Notes under the pieces: model-generated
What the model was told of the DNA's origin: nothing
The model's database searches: none
The model's input: the letters and a program-made list of their open reading frames with translations, nothing else
DNA from: a virus
Direction: 5' to 3' (one strand)
Length of the DNA stretch: 37,967 bases
IMG/VR virus record: IMGVR_UViG_3300035661_000167
Coordinates: 1 to 37,967 of that record
Shown here: piece after piece, positions 1-5,256 of the stretch
How positions within the stretch are numbered: the stretch's first letter is position 1
How the letters are laid out: every line of letters starts with the position of its first letter
Position numbers and translations under genes: made by a program

Positions 1-386
1 TAGGAGTTCTCACAATGGTCATGGTACTGTTCAACGCTTGTGAATCGCTCATTTAGTACGTCAATACGTTCGGCTGCTCCTGATTCAAAAAGCTCTGTGA
101 TAAGATCGTACCATGCAGCATTTCCCAGTATTGTGGTGTTCGGCATCGGTTTGTCTATGATGAGCCGTGGGTAGTGCACGTTATGGTACGCATACCGCCA
201 CCGCTTACCGTCCAGGTATGCACCATCGAAACTATAGTTCCCTCCTGCAGGAGTGATCCGCAGGGCTTTCTCTCTCCGTTTCAGGCGGTAGCTTGTGAAG
301 TTGCCGGTTGTTTTCTGTGATTGAATTACCAGTCCATGAGCGCGGATAATCTCTTGGATTTTGGTCTGATTGCCTTTAGTTTTCAT
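1..386 (-). CDS. Hypothetical early protein, C-terminus cut by window edge
   Basis: An open frame starts at ATG 384-386 and runs 128 codons to the window edge without a stop, so the C-terminus is missing. A good ribosome binding site (AAAGGAG) lies 9-10 bases before the start. The product begins MKTKGNQTKIQEIIRAHG and is rich in Arg, Tyr and His in the middle (around residues 40-75), with a Glu-rich helical stretch near the cut. No signal peptide or membrane segment is seen. It is the last visible gene of the minus-strand operon running from about 2037 to 1, 34 bases after the 188-residue gene. I do not recognise the family; an early accessory or host-takeover role is only inferred from position. 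Confidence 0.75.
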   Translation of the reverse strand, partial: MKTKGNQTKIQEIIRAHGLVIQSQKTTGNFTSYRLKRREKALRITPAGGNYSFDGAYLDGKRWRYAYHNVHYPRLIIDKPMPNTTILGNAAWYDLITELFESGAAERIDVLNERFTSVEQYHDHCENS

Positions 387-420
387 GGTTCGAGTCTCCT
401 TTCCGGTTGTCAGTTTCATG

Positions 421-987
421 TTAGATAATGTTTCCCTCTTCATCAAATTCATAGCTATTACACCGCAGCGCCTCTTCAATAGCTTCTTCGCTGGTTAGAT
501 AATTATATTCCGTTTCCAGCCTTTTATATAGCCATCTGCACAGATCGGCGGTAACGTCCTGAAAATCGTCATCATCGAAAAAACCTTTTTCGCAGTCCGT
601 AGCAAACAACATTGATATTTCATGGTAATAATATCCAGACTGCCAGATTGACGCGGTGCCGGTATAAAACGACTTCGATGCTATAGATTGTAGTTCCTTT
701 GCAATCCTGTGTAGCTCATTATCTTGAGGCGCGTAGTCGCGTATGGATTTTACACAGCCGGTCTTGTAAGCCCAGCTAGCACGATTTATACAAGCCCCGT
801 CACCCTGAGAATCAAAACCGGAAAAGAAGAACGGTGGTTTTTCGTCCAGCGAGTATCCTAACATCTCAAAAATGATAGCGGCATCATCATAGACAAAGCT
901 CCACCAATCATGATCCACGTTTATATCCCAGTTCTTTTCGATTGCCTGTTCTTTTACTTCGTCAAGTGAGTAAACGGTTTTTTTCAT
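421..987 (-). CDS. Hypothetical acidic early protein (188 aa)
   Basis: ATG start with AGGAG 7-8 bases upstream. The 188-residue product is acidic and aromatic-rich, with clusters such as FFDDDDF near residues 136-142 and many Tyr and Trp residues, so it looks like a folded cytoplasmic protein. There is no signal peptide, membrane span or recognised catalytic motif. Its first six residues, MKKTVY, and the untranslated DNA just before them resemble those of the gene at 1519-1875, which suggests a shared translation-start cassette rather than overall homology. It sits in the minus-strand early operon between the 91-residue gene and the partial gene at the window edge. Function unknown. Confidence 0.72.
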   Translation of the reverse strand: MKKTVYSLDEVKEQAIEKNWDINVDHDWWSFVYDDAAIIFEMLGYSLDEKPPFFFSGFDSQGDGACINRASWAYKTGCVKSIRDYAPQDNELHRIAKELQSIASKSFYTGTASIWQSGYYYHEISMLFATDCEKGFFDDDDFQDVTADLCRWLYKRLETEYNYLTSEEAIEEALRCNSYEFDEEGNII

Positions 988-1037
988 AGTTAATTCTCCT
1001 TTGTTTGTTAGTATCTTAGTGGCTTCGCGTAATTTAC

Positions 1038-1313
1038 CTACGGTGATCCAATCGCCATCCTGGCTTTTGCGATGACAGCACGTGCTTGTGCTATCGCAGG
1101 GCTGTCCCTGTTTATAGTTGTCAAATCCCCCGTTGCAATGCCTGCTAGCACGTTTAACGCATTTTGCAACGCTTCCAGCAACTCCGGTGCGGCGGCAACA
1201 AGGCGTGCGTGATCTTTATTATATGTTATTGCTATATTTCCACCTGTACTTTCATCGCAAATCAAACCTTGTTGATTGCTACTATTAGCTGCATACCAAT
1301 TATTTGTTCCCAT
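1038..1313 (-). CDS. Small phage protein with AAPELLEAL motif (91 aa)
   Basis: ATG with AGGTGAT as ribosome binding site. The product begins MGTNNWYAANSSNQQG and contains HARLVAAAPELLEAL (about residues 35-49), a motif I know from many small uncharacterised early proteins of phages and prophages. The N-terminal half looks like a short beta module and the C-terminal half an alanine-rich helix ending in AVIAKARMAIG. A perfect TATAAT with a 17-base spacer to TTGTGT lies just upstream (1367-1395), so this gene and the next two may have their own promoter. The family is common, but I know of no established function. Confidence 0.75.
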   Translation of the reverse strand: MGTNNWYAANSSNQQGLICDESTGGNIAITYNKDHARLVAAAPELLEALQNALNVLAGIATGDLTTINRDSPAIAQARAVIAKARMAIGSP

Positions 1314-1366
1314 ATCATCACCTTTTTACCTTTCATTTTTTGAGATTACCGGCCCGTTAAAACCGT

Positions 1367-1395
1367 ATTATATATATATTCCAACCACCACACAA
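1367..1395 (-). promoter_or_regulatory. Candidate sigma-70 promoter for the 91-aa gene
   Basis: On the minus strand, TTGTGT (1390-1395) is followed by a 17-base spacer and a perfect TATAAT (1367-1372). Transcription would start near 1360, ahead of the gene beginning at 1313. The -35 hexamer is weak (3 of 6) and the region is simple AT repeat, so a chance match is possible. Confidence 0.45.
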
Positions 1396-1433
1396 GCAAT
1401 GCAGAGTAACATAGTCTCAGTCCCTCACTTTCT

Positions 1434-1480
1434 GTTAAACCACGTGAATACTGGTGACGCACCAGCCTGCCGAATAAAAG
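1434..1480 (-). repeat. Duplicated gene fragment (copy of 1900-1946)
   Basis: These 47 bases match 1900-1946 at 43 positions by my count. In both copies the minus strand encodes the peptide FIRQAG followed by PVFTWFN. The 1900 copy is the intact C-terminus of the 46-residue gene. This copy can be read upstream to about 1518 but has no ATG in that frame, so it looks like the remnant of a tandem paralogue downstream of the 118-residue gene. A GTG-initiated peptide in another frame cannot be ruled out, but I do not annotate one. The remaining bases between 1314 and 1518 hold only the candidate promoter at 1367-1395. Confidence 0.7.
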
Positions 1481-1518
1481 CGACAGCCGCACTCGTTGAA
1501 CCGTTTTCACCCCTCTTT

Positions 1519-1875
1519 CTAAAAGTCTTGTATAATGAATGACTCGCCGTCAACGTCAATAACCAGTGTATGGTCCCTGATGTTGTCAAGTGTCTTTTCA
1601 TAGTCAATTTCACCCTCAACCGCTTCGCTTTCGTCGTCGGCCTCTTCTGGTTCAACATCCCAGTGTATATAGCTATCACCATAGTCTGTGATAAACTCCT
1701 GAATATTTGCGTACTCTGTAAACTCACAACAAATAGCAATAACATCAAGCTCAATTTCTTGTCCACAATCTTCAAAATAATCATATAGCGCCGATAATCC
1801 GGCGTGGCTAAATTGATCAGGCCGCAAATCTTGAAATGCTTCAATAAAATCACTTTTATATACTGTCTTTTTCAT
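1519..1875 (-). CDS. Hypothetical acidic early protein (118 aa)
   Basis: ATG with a strong GGGAGG ribosome binding site. The product starts MKKTVYKSDFIEAFQDLRPDQF and is strongly acidic in its second half (Glu/Asp cluster around residues 75-90). The N-terminal part looks helical and might fold as a small alpha/beta domain; no membrane segment or metal motif is seen. The first residues and the upstream DNA resemble the 188-residue gene at 421-987. It lies 21 bases downstream of the 46-residue gene, consistent with one minus-strand transcript. A longer frame on the same strand overlaps it (1425-1853) but has no fitting start signal and is judged a shadow. Function unknown. Confidence 0.72.
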   Translation of the reverse strand: MKKTVYKSDFIEAFQDLRPDQFSHAGLSALYDYFEDCGQEIELDVIAICCEFTEYANIQEFITDYGDSYIHWDVEPEEADDESEAVEGEIDYEKTLDNIRDHTLVIDVDGESFIIQDF

Positions 1876-1896
1876 AGTTCCTCCCTTGTTAGTTAG

Positions 1897-2037
1897 TTAG
1901 TTAAACCAAGTAAATACTGGTGCCGCACCAGCCTGCCGAATAAAGGCCATAGCTTGTCGTAGCGACGGAAACACATCAAGTATATAACGGTCCTTCTCCA
2001 CTGCATACTGTCCTTCGGCGGTAATATAGATGTTCAT
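1897..2037 (-). CDS. Small early protein (46 aa), first gene of minus-strand operon
   Basis: ATG at 2035-2037 is preceded by AGGAGGGG, the strongest ribosome binding site in this operon. The 46-residue product begins MNIYITAEGQYAVEKDRY and ends in FIRQAGAAPVFTWFN. It resembles a tiny beta-beta-alpha fold: a two-stranded start, then a helix (SLRQAMAFIRQAG). The AAGTAAATA box characteristic of the control region is also present inside its last codons (1908-1916). It is the promoter-proximal gene, directly downstream of the tandem promoters at 2068-2182. A fragment of its 3' end is duplicated at 1434-1480. Function unknown. Confidence 0.7.
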   Translation of the reverse strand: MNIYITAEGQYAVEKDRYILDVFPSLRQAMAFIRQAGAAPVFTWFN

Positions 2038-2067
2038 AGTGCTATCCCCTCCTGTTTAGTTATTTAC

Positions 2068-2096
2068 TTTTTACCATCATCAGCAAACCGTGTCAA
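2068..2096 (-). promoter_or_regulatory. Early promoter proximal to the minus-strand operon
   Basis: On the minus strand a perfect -35 TTGACA (2091-2096) is followed by 17 bases and TAAAAA (2068-2073, 4 of 6). The start would fall near 2061, about 25 bases before the first gene's ATG. One AAGTAAATA box lies just upstream of the -35 (2102-2110) and another overlaps the -10 and start region (2061-2069), so a protein bound there would block polymerase. Confidence 0.6.
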
Positions 2097-2153
2097 CAAT
2101 TTATTTACTTTGTGCTGCGTCTCCCAGCCGGTTATTTACTTTCTACGTTTATT

Positions 2154-2182
2154 TACTTATCACGATCAGCAAACAGTGTCAA
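2154..2182 (-). promoter_or_regulatory. Second, upstream early promoter (duplicate)
   Basis: TTGACA (2177-2182) with a 17-base spacer and TAAGTA (2154-2159), a poor -10; GATAAG at 15-base spacing is an alternative. The upstream half is nearly identical to the promoter at 2068-2096, including the adjoining box at 2188-2196, and the -10 again overlaps a box (2150-2158). It may be a degenerate duplicate rather than an active promoter. Confidence 0.4.
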
Positions 2183-2573
2183 TACTTTATTTACTTTTTT
2201 CTGAGGCGGGTAAAAGAGGCGTTTTTGCGGCGGTAAATAACTTGCAAGCTGCTGACTTCTTTGTGTTTATTTTTAAATTTTATTTATAAGTTATACAGTG
2301 TAGATTTTTAGAAGCTAGAGACAGCAACTTTTTTTCTACGCTGAGAGATTGAAACGCTGTTGGACGTTTACGCCACCCGGCCGCGCCCCCAAAAAACGCG
2401 CAATAGAAGTGGTGTATGTTTTGGCCTTTTTTTTTTACACTAATACATATAAACAAAAACAGTATTAACTACATAATAAATTCGCACACTTGTGGCTGCT
2501 TTACTTTTGCAAATCAACTTTTCTATTTTCCACTTAGTTCCAACATGCTGGAATCACTGCCGATTATCCCGCC

Positions 2574-2608
2574 AAAGTAAATACGTTTTTTAGCTGTTTA
2601 TTTACTTT
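2574..2608. repeat. Inverted pair of AAAGTAAATA boxes
   Basis: AAAGTAAATA (2574-2583) and its exact reverse complement TATTTACTTT (2599-2608) face each other across 15 bases. The symmetry suits a protein dimer or two facing monomers. The single exact box at 2687-2695 lies between this pair and the next palindrome. Confidence 0.75.
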
Positions 2609-2700
2609 TTATAATGTATACGCTAACAAATATAATACAATTCAGGACAAGATTTATCCTCTTACAAACAGTTTTGAGCCAAGTTTTATTTACTTTTGAA

Positions 2701-2725
2701 ATGTAAATAGAAATGCTATTTACAT
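2701..2725. repeat. Perfect 25-bp palindrome built on GTAAATAG
   Basis: ATGTAAATAG (2701-2710) and CTATTTACAT (2716-2725) are exact reverse complements separated by five bases. The core GTAAATAG is shared with the 28-bp array. It could be an operator for a dimeric regulator, or the inverted operator often found beside iteron arrays, where a replication initiator represses its own gene. Confidence 0.75.
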
Positions 2726-2852
2726 TGGGTTTTCGTTAATGATTCTATGGCTTTAACTGGATGCAGATTTTTAAGCCTTACATTTTGTCAGGTCAATCGG
2801 TCGTATTCGCTGTTTTATTTATTTTTGTTAGTGCGAAGTAGTGTACCGTTTG

Positions 2853-3033
2853 AAAAGTAAATAGTGAGGCTGGGAGCGCGAAAAGTAAATAGTGAGGCTG
2901 GGAGCGCGAAAAGTAAATAGTGAGGCTGGGAGCGCGAAAAGTAAATAGTGAGGCTGGGAGCGCGAAAAGTAAATAGTGAGGCTGGGAGCGCGAAAAGTAA
3001 ATAGTGAGGCTGGGAGCGCGAAAAGTAAATAGT
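2853..3033. repeat. 28-bp tandem array, six perfect units plus a partial (iteron-like)
   Basis: Six identical direct units start at 2853, 2881, 2909, 2937, 2965 and 2993, and a partial seventh covers 3021-3033. Each unit begins AAAAGTAAATAG and ends CTGGGAGCGCG, so each carries one AAGTAAATA box in the same orientation. There are no spacers, which excludes CRISPR. Perfect identity points to recent amplification or strong homogenisation. Iterons of plasmid origins are usually 17-22 bp; 28 bp is not a whole number of helical turns, so neighbouring boxes face different sides of the helix. A binding array for an initiator, repressor or partition protein is the most likely role. Confidence 0.9.
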
Positions 3034-3037
3034 AGGG

Positions 3038-3076
3038 TCAAAAAATAAAGGCCAACAGCAACCAGCTGTTGGCCTT
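3038..3076 (-). terminator. Rho-independent terminator of the 84-aa gene
   Basis: A perfect 12-bp stem, AAGGCCAACAGC (3048-3059) with GCTGTTGGCCTT (3065-3076), loop of five. Read on the minus strand it is followed by TTTATTTTTT, a proper U-tract. It begins 12 bases after the stop of the gene at 3088-3342. No T-run follows on the plus strand, so it acts in one direction. Confidence 0.88.
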
Positions 3077-3087
3077 GCGCCTACCTA

Positions 3088-3342
3088 TTACCGGGAAGCT
3101 AATACTGCTTCCCTCCGATGCCGGGCCAGCTGCAAACGTGAATATGACTGCCCGGCTGTGCAGCCGTGAACAGACCTATACAGTTCACGGCTGAAGGCGG
3201 TCATATCCGCCAGAGAGACGCAGTTAAACGTCTCACGACGCAGCAGTCTCAGGCTGCGAAGTTCCCTTTTTACAAGGGAACGAAGATCAAGCCCTTCGGG
3301 CTTGAAACAAAACCTTGAAATACTATCCAGATTTCTTAACAT
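3088..3342 (-). CDS. Arg-rich 84-aa protein in an autonomous unit; hairpin-dense DNA
   Basis: ATG with AGAGGGG as ribosome binding site; the product starts MLRNLDSISRFCFKPEGLDL and is very basic (Arg-rich throughout). It has its own consensus promoter (3393-3421) and intrinsic terminator (3038-3076), the layout of a moron. Its base composition and codons (many CTG, CGT, AGC) differ from the AT-rich surroundings, which suggests transfer. Oddly, the DNA is packed with perfect inverted repeats: 3093-3113, 3120-3156, 3161-3193 (11-bp stem), 3142-3206 (outer stem), 3215-3234, 3239-3258, 3261-3281 and 3287-3305 (UUCG-type loop). The same unit could therefore encode a structured RNA instead of, or as well as, a protein. 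I do not recognise the protein; a small nucleic-acid-binding regulator would fit its charge. Confidence 0.62.
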   Translation of the reverse strand: MLRNLDSISRFCFKPEGLDLRSLVKRELRSLRLLRRETFNCVSLADMTAFSRELYRSVHGCTAGQSYSRLQLARHRREAVLASR

Positions 3343-3392
3343 AATGTTTCCCCTCTCTGGCGTTAGGTCGCCACCCGTAATTTGTTGATCCG

Positions 3393-3421
3393 ACTATAGC
3401 AAGCGGTGCGGCAGGTGTCAA
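3393..3421 (-). promoter_or_regulatory. Consensus sigma-70 promoter for the 84-aa unit
   Basis: On the minus strand TTGACA (3416-3421), 17-base spacer, TATAGT (3393-3398): 11 of 12 consensus positions. Transcription would begin near 3386, 44 bases before the ATG. Unlike the early promoters it carries no AAGTAAATA box, so it may be constitutive; related AT repeats lie directly upstream (3427-3504). Confidence 0.85.
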
Positions 3422-3426
3422 GCATT

Positions 3427-3504
3427 TTATTTATATTTGTTAGTGTGCTGTGTTATTTATGTTTGTTAGTGTGCTGTATTATTTATTTTTTGTTAGCGTC
3501 GGTT
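3427..3504. repeat. Three 26-bp tandem repeats (TTATTTAT...GTTAGTG)
   Basis: Copies start at 3427, 3453 and 3479. The first two differ at only a couple of positions; the third is degenerate after GTTAG. A single further copy lies at 2815-2833, just before the 28-bp array. They sit immediately upstream of the -35 of the 3393-3421 promoter and between the two transcription directions. They may be a second class of binding site, an UP-element-like tract or duplex-unwinding DNA. Confidence 0.7.
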
Positions 3505-3778
3505 GTCGGTCTGAGAAAGTAAATAGATCGGCACGTTCTAGGGTCACGACCCTTTCCTGGGCACGACTCGAAAAAGTAAATTGTGGGGTGAGGGGGGGCC
3601 TGACCCAAGGGCGGGTATAATTTTTATTTTACTCCACCACGCTCACACTCCAGACCAATTTTACACTTATTTATTTTTACTACCAATTTTACTGCGTGCC
3701 TTTACTCCGCGTTCACTCCATGAACTAAGTTCTTGATTTAGGTTTTCATTGTGTGCTACATACAGTATAGGAGGGAGT
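3505..3778 (+). promoter_or_regulatory. Leader region of the late operon with a candidate late promoter
   Basis: No gene is seen here. A perfect TATAAT lies at 3616-3621, but the -35 position is a G-run, so it would need an activator. An exact box (AAAGTAAATAG, 3516-3526) and a variant (AAAAAGTAAATTG, 3571-3583) lie upstream, the second about 45-57 bases before the predicted start: a position where activators often bind. The rest, to 3778, is AT-rich leader ending in the GGAGG ribosome binding site of the small terminase gene. Confidence 0.4.
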
Positions 3779-4300
3779 ATGTTAAACGAAGAGTTCATGG
3801 TTGAGGATTATTTAGAGGAGTTGGCTACACCTGCTGCACCGCCACAGGTACAACGTAAGCCCAAAGACTATCCTCAGAACTTCTGTATGGAGCTTGCACT
3901 TGGTTTAGAGGACGAGGACGCTCTGTGCATACGGTACAATATAACCCCTTACGAGTACGAGTGCCTGAAAGAAAATCACGCCTTCCAGAAAGACCTGTCC
4001 TCATGGCGAAGCCGTGTGGCAGAAGAGGGTCTGAGCTTCAAACTGAAAGCCAGAGTTCAGAGTGAGATGTACCTACAGGAGATAGACAATATAGTATATG
4101 ACCCAAGTACGAGTCCTGAGACGAAGCTGAATGCCATCACCCGCTGTGTGGAGTGGGCTGGGCTTGGGCCTAAACAGCAAGTACAGAGTAGTGGAGAAGG
4201 TAGGGTAGTTATAAGAATCGAGTCAAACATAGGCTCGGTAATACCTACTACAGCTAAAGTAGTGGGAGGAAAACAGGAATTAGGAATCATTTCCATGTAG
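3779..4300 (+). CDS. Terminase small subunit (probable)
   Basis: I place the start at ATG 3779, behind a perfect AGGAGGG, rather than at the in-frame ATG at 3749, which has no such site; this gives 173 residues. The N-terminal part is acidic and proline-rich. The middle (about 55-120) is helical with NITPYEYECLKENHAFQKDL, which resembles the DNA-recognition helix region of phage small terminases, and the C-terminus has a short beta-like tail. It is the first gene of the plus-strand late operon and lies upstream of the large terminase, where such subunits select viral DNA for packaging. The identity rests on gene order and fold impression, not on a strong motif. Confidence 0.6.
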   Translation: MLNEEFMVEDYLEELATPAAPPQVQRKPKDYPQNFCMELALGLEDEDALCIRYNITPYEYECLKENHAFQKDLSSWRSRVAEEGLSFKLKARVQSEMYLQEIDNIVYDPSTSPETKLNAITRCVEWAGLGPKQQVQSSGEGRVVIRIESNIGSVIPTTAKVVGGKQELGIISM

Positions 4301-4343
4301 GCTGTTGGTACCAAAACGAATCACCAAAAAAGGAGAAACGCAA

Positions 4344-5087
4344 ATGAAACGTTATTCATGGACCCCAGACCTCCCCGATCATAGAGACCATATCTTCGTA
4401 GGTGTGACAAAAACCCTACCACCGCATGTTGATCTACGACCTGGATGCTCACCGGTAGAGGATCAAGGCAATCTAGGTAGTTGCACAGGAAACGCTATAG
4501 TCGGATGTCTTGAATATCTGGAGAAAAAAGATGGTGTCCCTTTTCAAGATTTATCCAGACTATTTGTCTATTACCAGGAGCGAGTAATTGAGGGTACTGT
4601 AAGTCAGGATGCCGGAGCCATGATACGTGACGGAATAAAAGCGATTGCAAAAGTAGGAGTCTGTGCTGAATCGCTGTATCCCTATAACATTGACAAGTTC
4701 AAGACCAAACCATCCGATAAAGCCCTTGCTGATGCCAAGAATCACCTGATTACCAGTTACGCCAGAATCACTACTCTCCAGAATATGAAACAGTGTCTTG
4801 CCGATGGTTTTCCATTTGTATTTGGATTTTCTGTATATGACTCTTTTGAGAGTGATACTGTAGCAAAAACTGGAGTGGTACCGATGCCAGCAAAGACTGA
4901 GAAACTGCTAGGAGGCCACGCGGTAGTGGCAGTAGGTTATGACGATGCAACCCAACGATTCATCGTCAGAAATAGTTGGGGTACAGGTTGGGGACAGAGT
5001 GGTTACTTTACAATCCCATATCAATATCTCAGTAATACTAACCTTGCAGATGATATGTGGACGATTCGTCGTGGAAATAACCTGTAA
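4344..5087 (+). CDS. Papain-like (C1A) cysteine protease, 247 aa
   Basis: Start ATG 4344 follows AAGGAG; earlier in-frame codons lack a binding site. The catalytic set of peptidase family C1A is complete: Gln41 of the oxyanion hole in EDQGNLGSCTGNA, nucleophile Cys47, His192 in GGHAVVAVGYDD, and Asn210 in VRNSWGTGWGQSGYF. The length fits the bare catalytic domain; there is no signal peptide and no long inhibitory propeptide, only about 30 residues before the domain (WTPDLPDHRD). It lies between the two terminase genes in the late operon, so it is made with virion proteins. Possible roles are processing of a structural protein, cleavage of host proteins on entry, or a packaged enzyme. The family call is firm; the role is unknown. 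Confidence 0.9.
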   Translation: MKRYSWTPDLPDHRDHIFVGVTKTLPPHVDLRPGCSPVEDQGNLGSCTGNAIVGCLEYLEKKDGVPFQDLSRLFVYYQERVIEGTVSQDAGAMIRDGIKAIAKVGVCAESLYPYNIDKFKTKPSDKALADAKNHLITSYARITTLQNMKQCLADGFPFVFGFSVYDSFESDTVAKTGVVPMPAKTEKLLGGHAVVAVGYDDATQRFIVRNSWGTGWGQSGYFTIPYQYLSNTNLADDMWTIRRGNNL

Positions 5088-5104
5088 AAGAGAGCAAAGC
5101 GGAT

Positions 5105-5197
5105 ATGGCACAATGCAACACATTCACAGAGCAGGTGGCATATGCTCTTGGGCTAGGCGATGTAAGACCAGAGGCAACTCTGGCTATCGCTGTCTGA
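5105..5197 (+). CDS. Possible 30-aa protein before the large terminase
   Basis: A short frame from ATG 5105 encodes MAQCNTFTEQVAYALGLGDV and ten more residues. The upstream binding site is poor. It lies in the 170-base gap between the protease and large terminase genes, followed by a CT-rich hairpin that ends in a run of nine G (5221-5229). A related frame, EYINTAKIEGAILGG, continues after the G-run, so the two may be halves of a broken gene. Weakly supported. Confidence 0.3.
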   Translation: MAQCNTFTEQVAYALGLGDVRPEATLAIAV

Positions 5198-5256
5198 ATC
5201 CAGAATCCTCCTCTTTCAGAGGGGGGGGGAGTACATCAATACAGCCAAGATAGAGG

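Larger units (their letters stand above)
2061..2197. repeat. Cluster of five AAGTAAATA boxes with a duplicated 33-bp promoter block
   Basis: The box reads TATTTACTT on the plus strand at 2061-2069, 2102-2110, 2133-2141, 2150-2158 and 2188-2196. Two longer blocks, 2079-2111 and 2165-2197, are near-copies of each other: each begins ATCAGCAAAC, contains GTGTCAA and ends TTTATTTACTTT. Seen from the minus strand, each block is a box followed directly by TTGACA. Between the blocks, CTCCCAGCC (2121-2129) next to a box is a degenerate, inverted copy of the 28-bp unit of the array at 2853-3033. The arrangement is what operator sites of a promoter-controlling protein look like; the protein is unknown. 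Confidence 0.8.
2198..2852. other. AT-rich intergenic region, candidate origin flank
   Basis: About 650 bases with no convincing gene on either strand. It is mostly AT-rich, with runs such as ten T (2427-2436) and a short GC-rich island near 2375-2405. It contains box pairs (2575-2607) and a 25-bp palindrome (2701-2725), plus one copy of the TTATTTAT...GTTAGTG motif (2815-2833) that recurs at 3427-3504. A TTTTCCACT near 2526 is close to a DnaA box but not exact. AT-rich DNA beside repeated boxes is a typical plasmid or phage origin layout; that role is inferred. Confidence 0.45.

Noticed and set aside
1425-1853. Minus-strand frame of 142 codons overlapping the 118-residue gene
   Set aside because: No fitting start signal and it lies entirely across a better-supported gene; only its last codons matter, as the duplicated fragment at 1434-1480.
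2853-3033. CRISPR array
   Set aside because: The 28-bp units are directly adjacent with no variable spacers and no cas genes are present.
2793-3041. Open frame of 82 codons on the minus strand across the 28-bp array
   Set aside because: It only translates the tandem repeat (period 28 cycles through all frames) and has no ribosome binding site; the array itself is the feature.
3735-3778. Promoter with TATAGG immediately before the small terminase gene
   Set aside because: The would-be -10 overlaps the ribosome binding site, so the transcript would lack it; the TATAAT at 3616-3621 is a better candidate.
5105-5256. Upstream extension of the large terminase through a frameshift at the G9 run
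   Set aside because: The terminase has a complete Walker A region and normal length without it, and the upstream peptide shows no terminase features.
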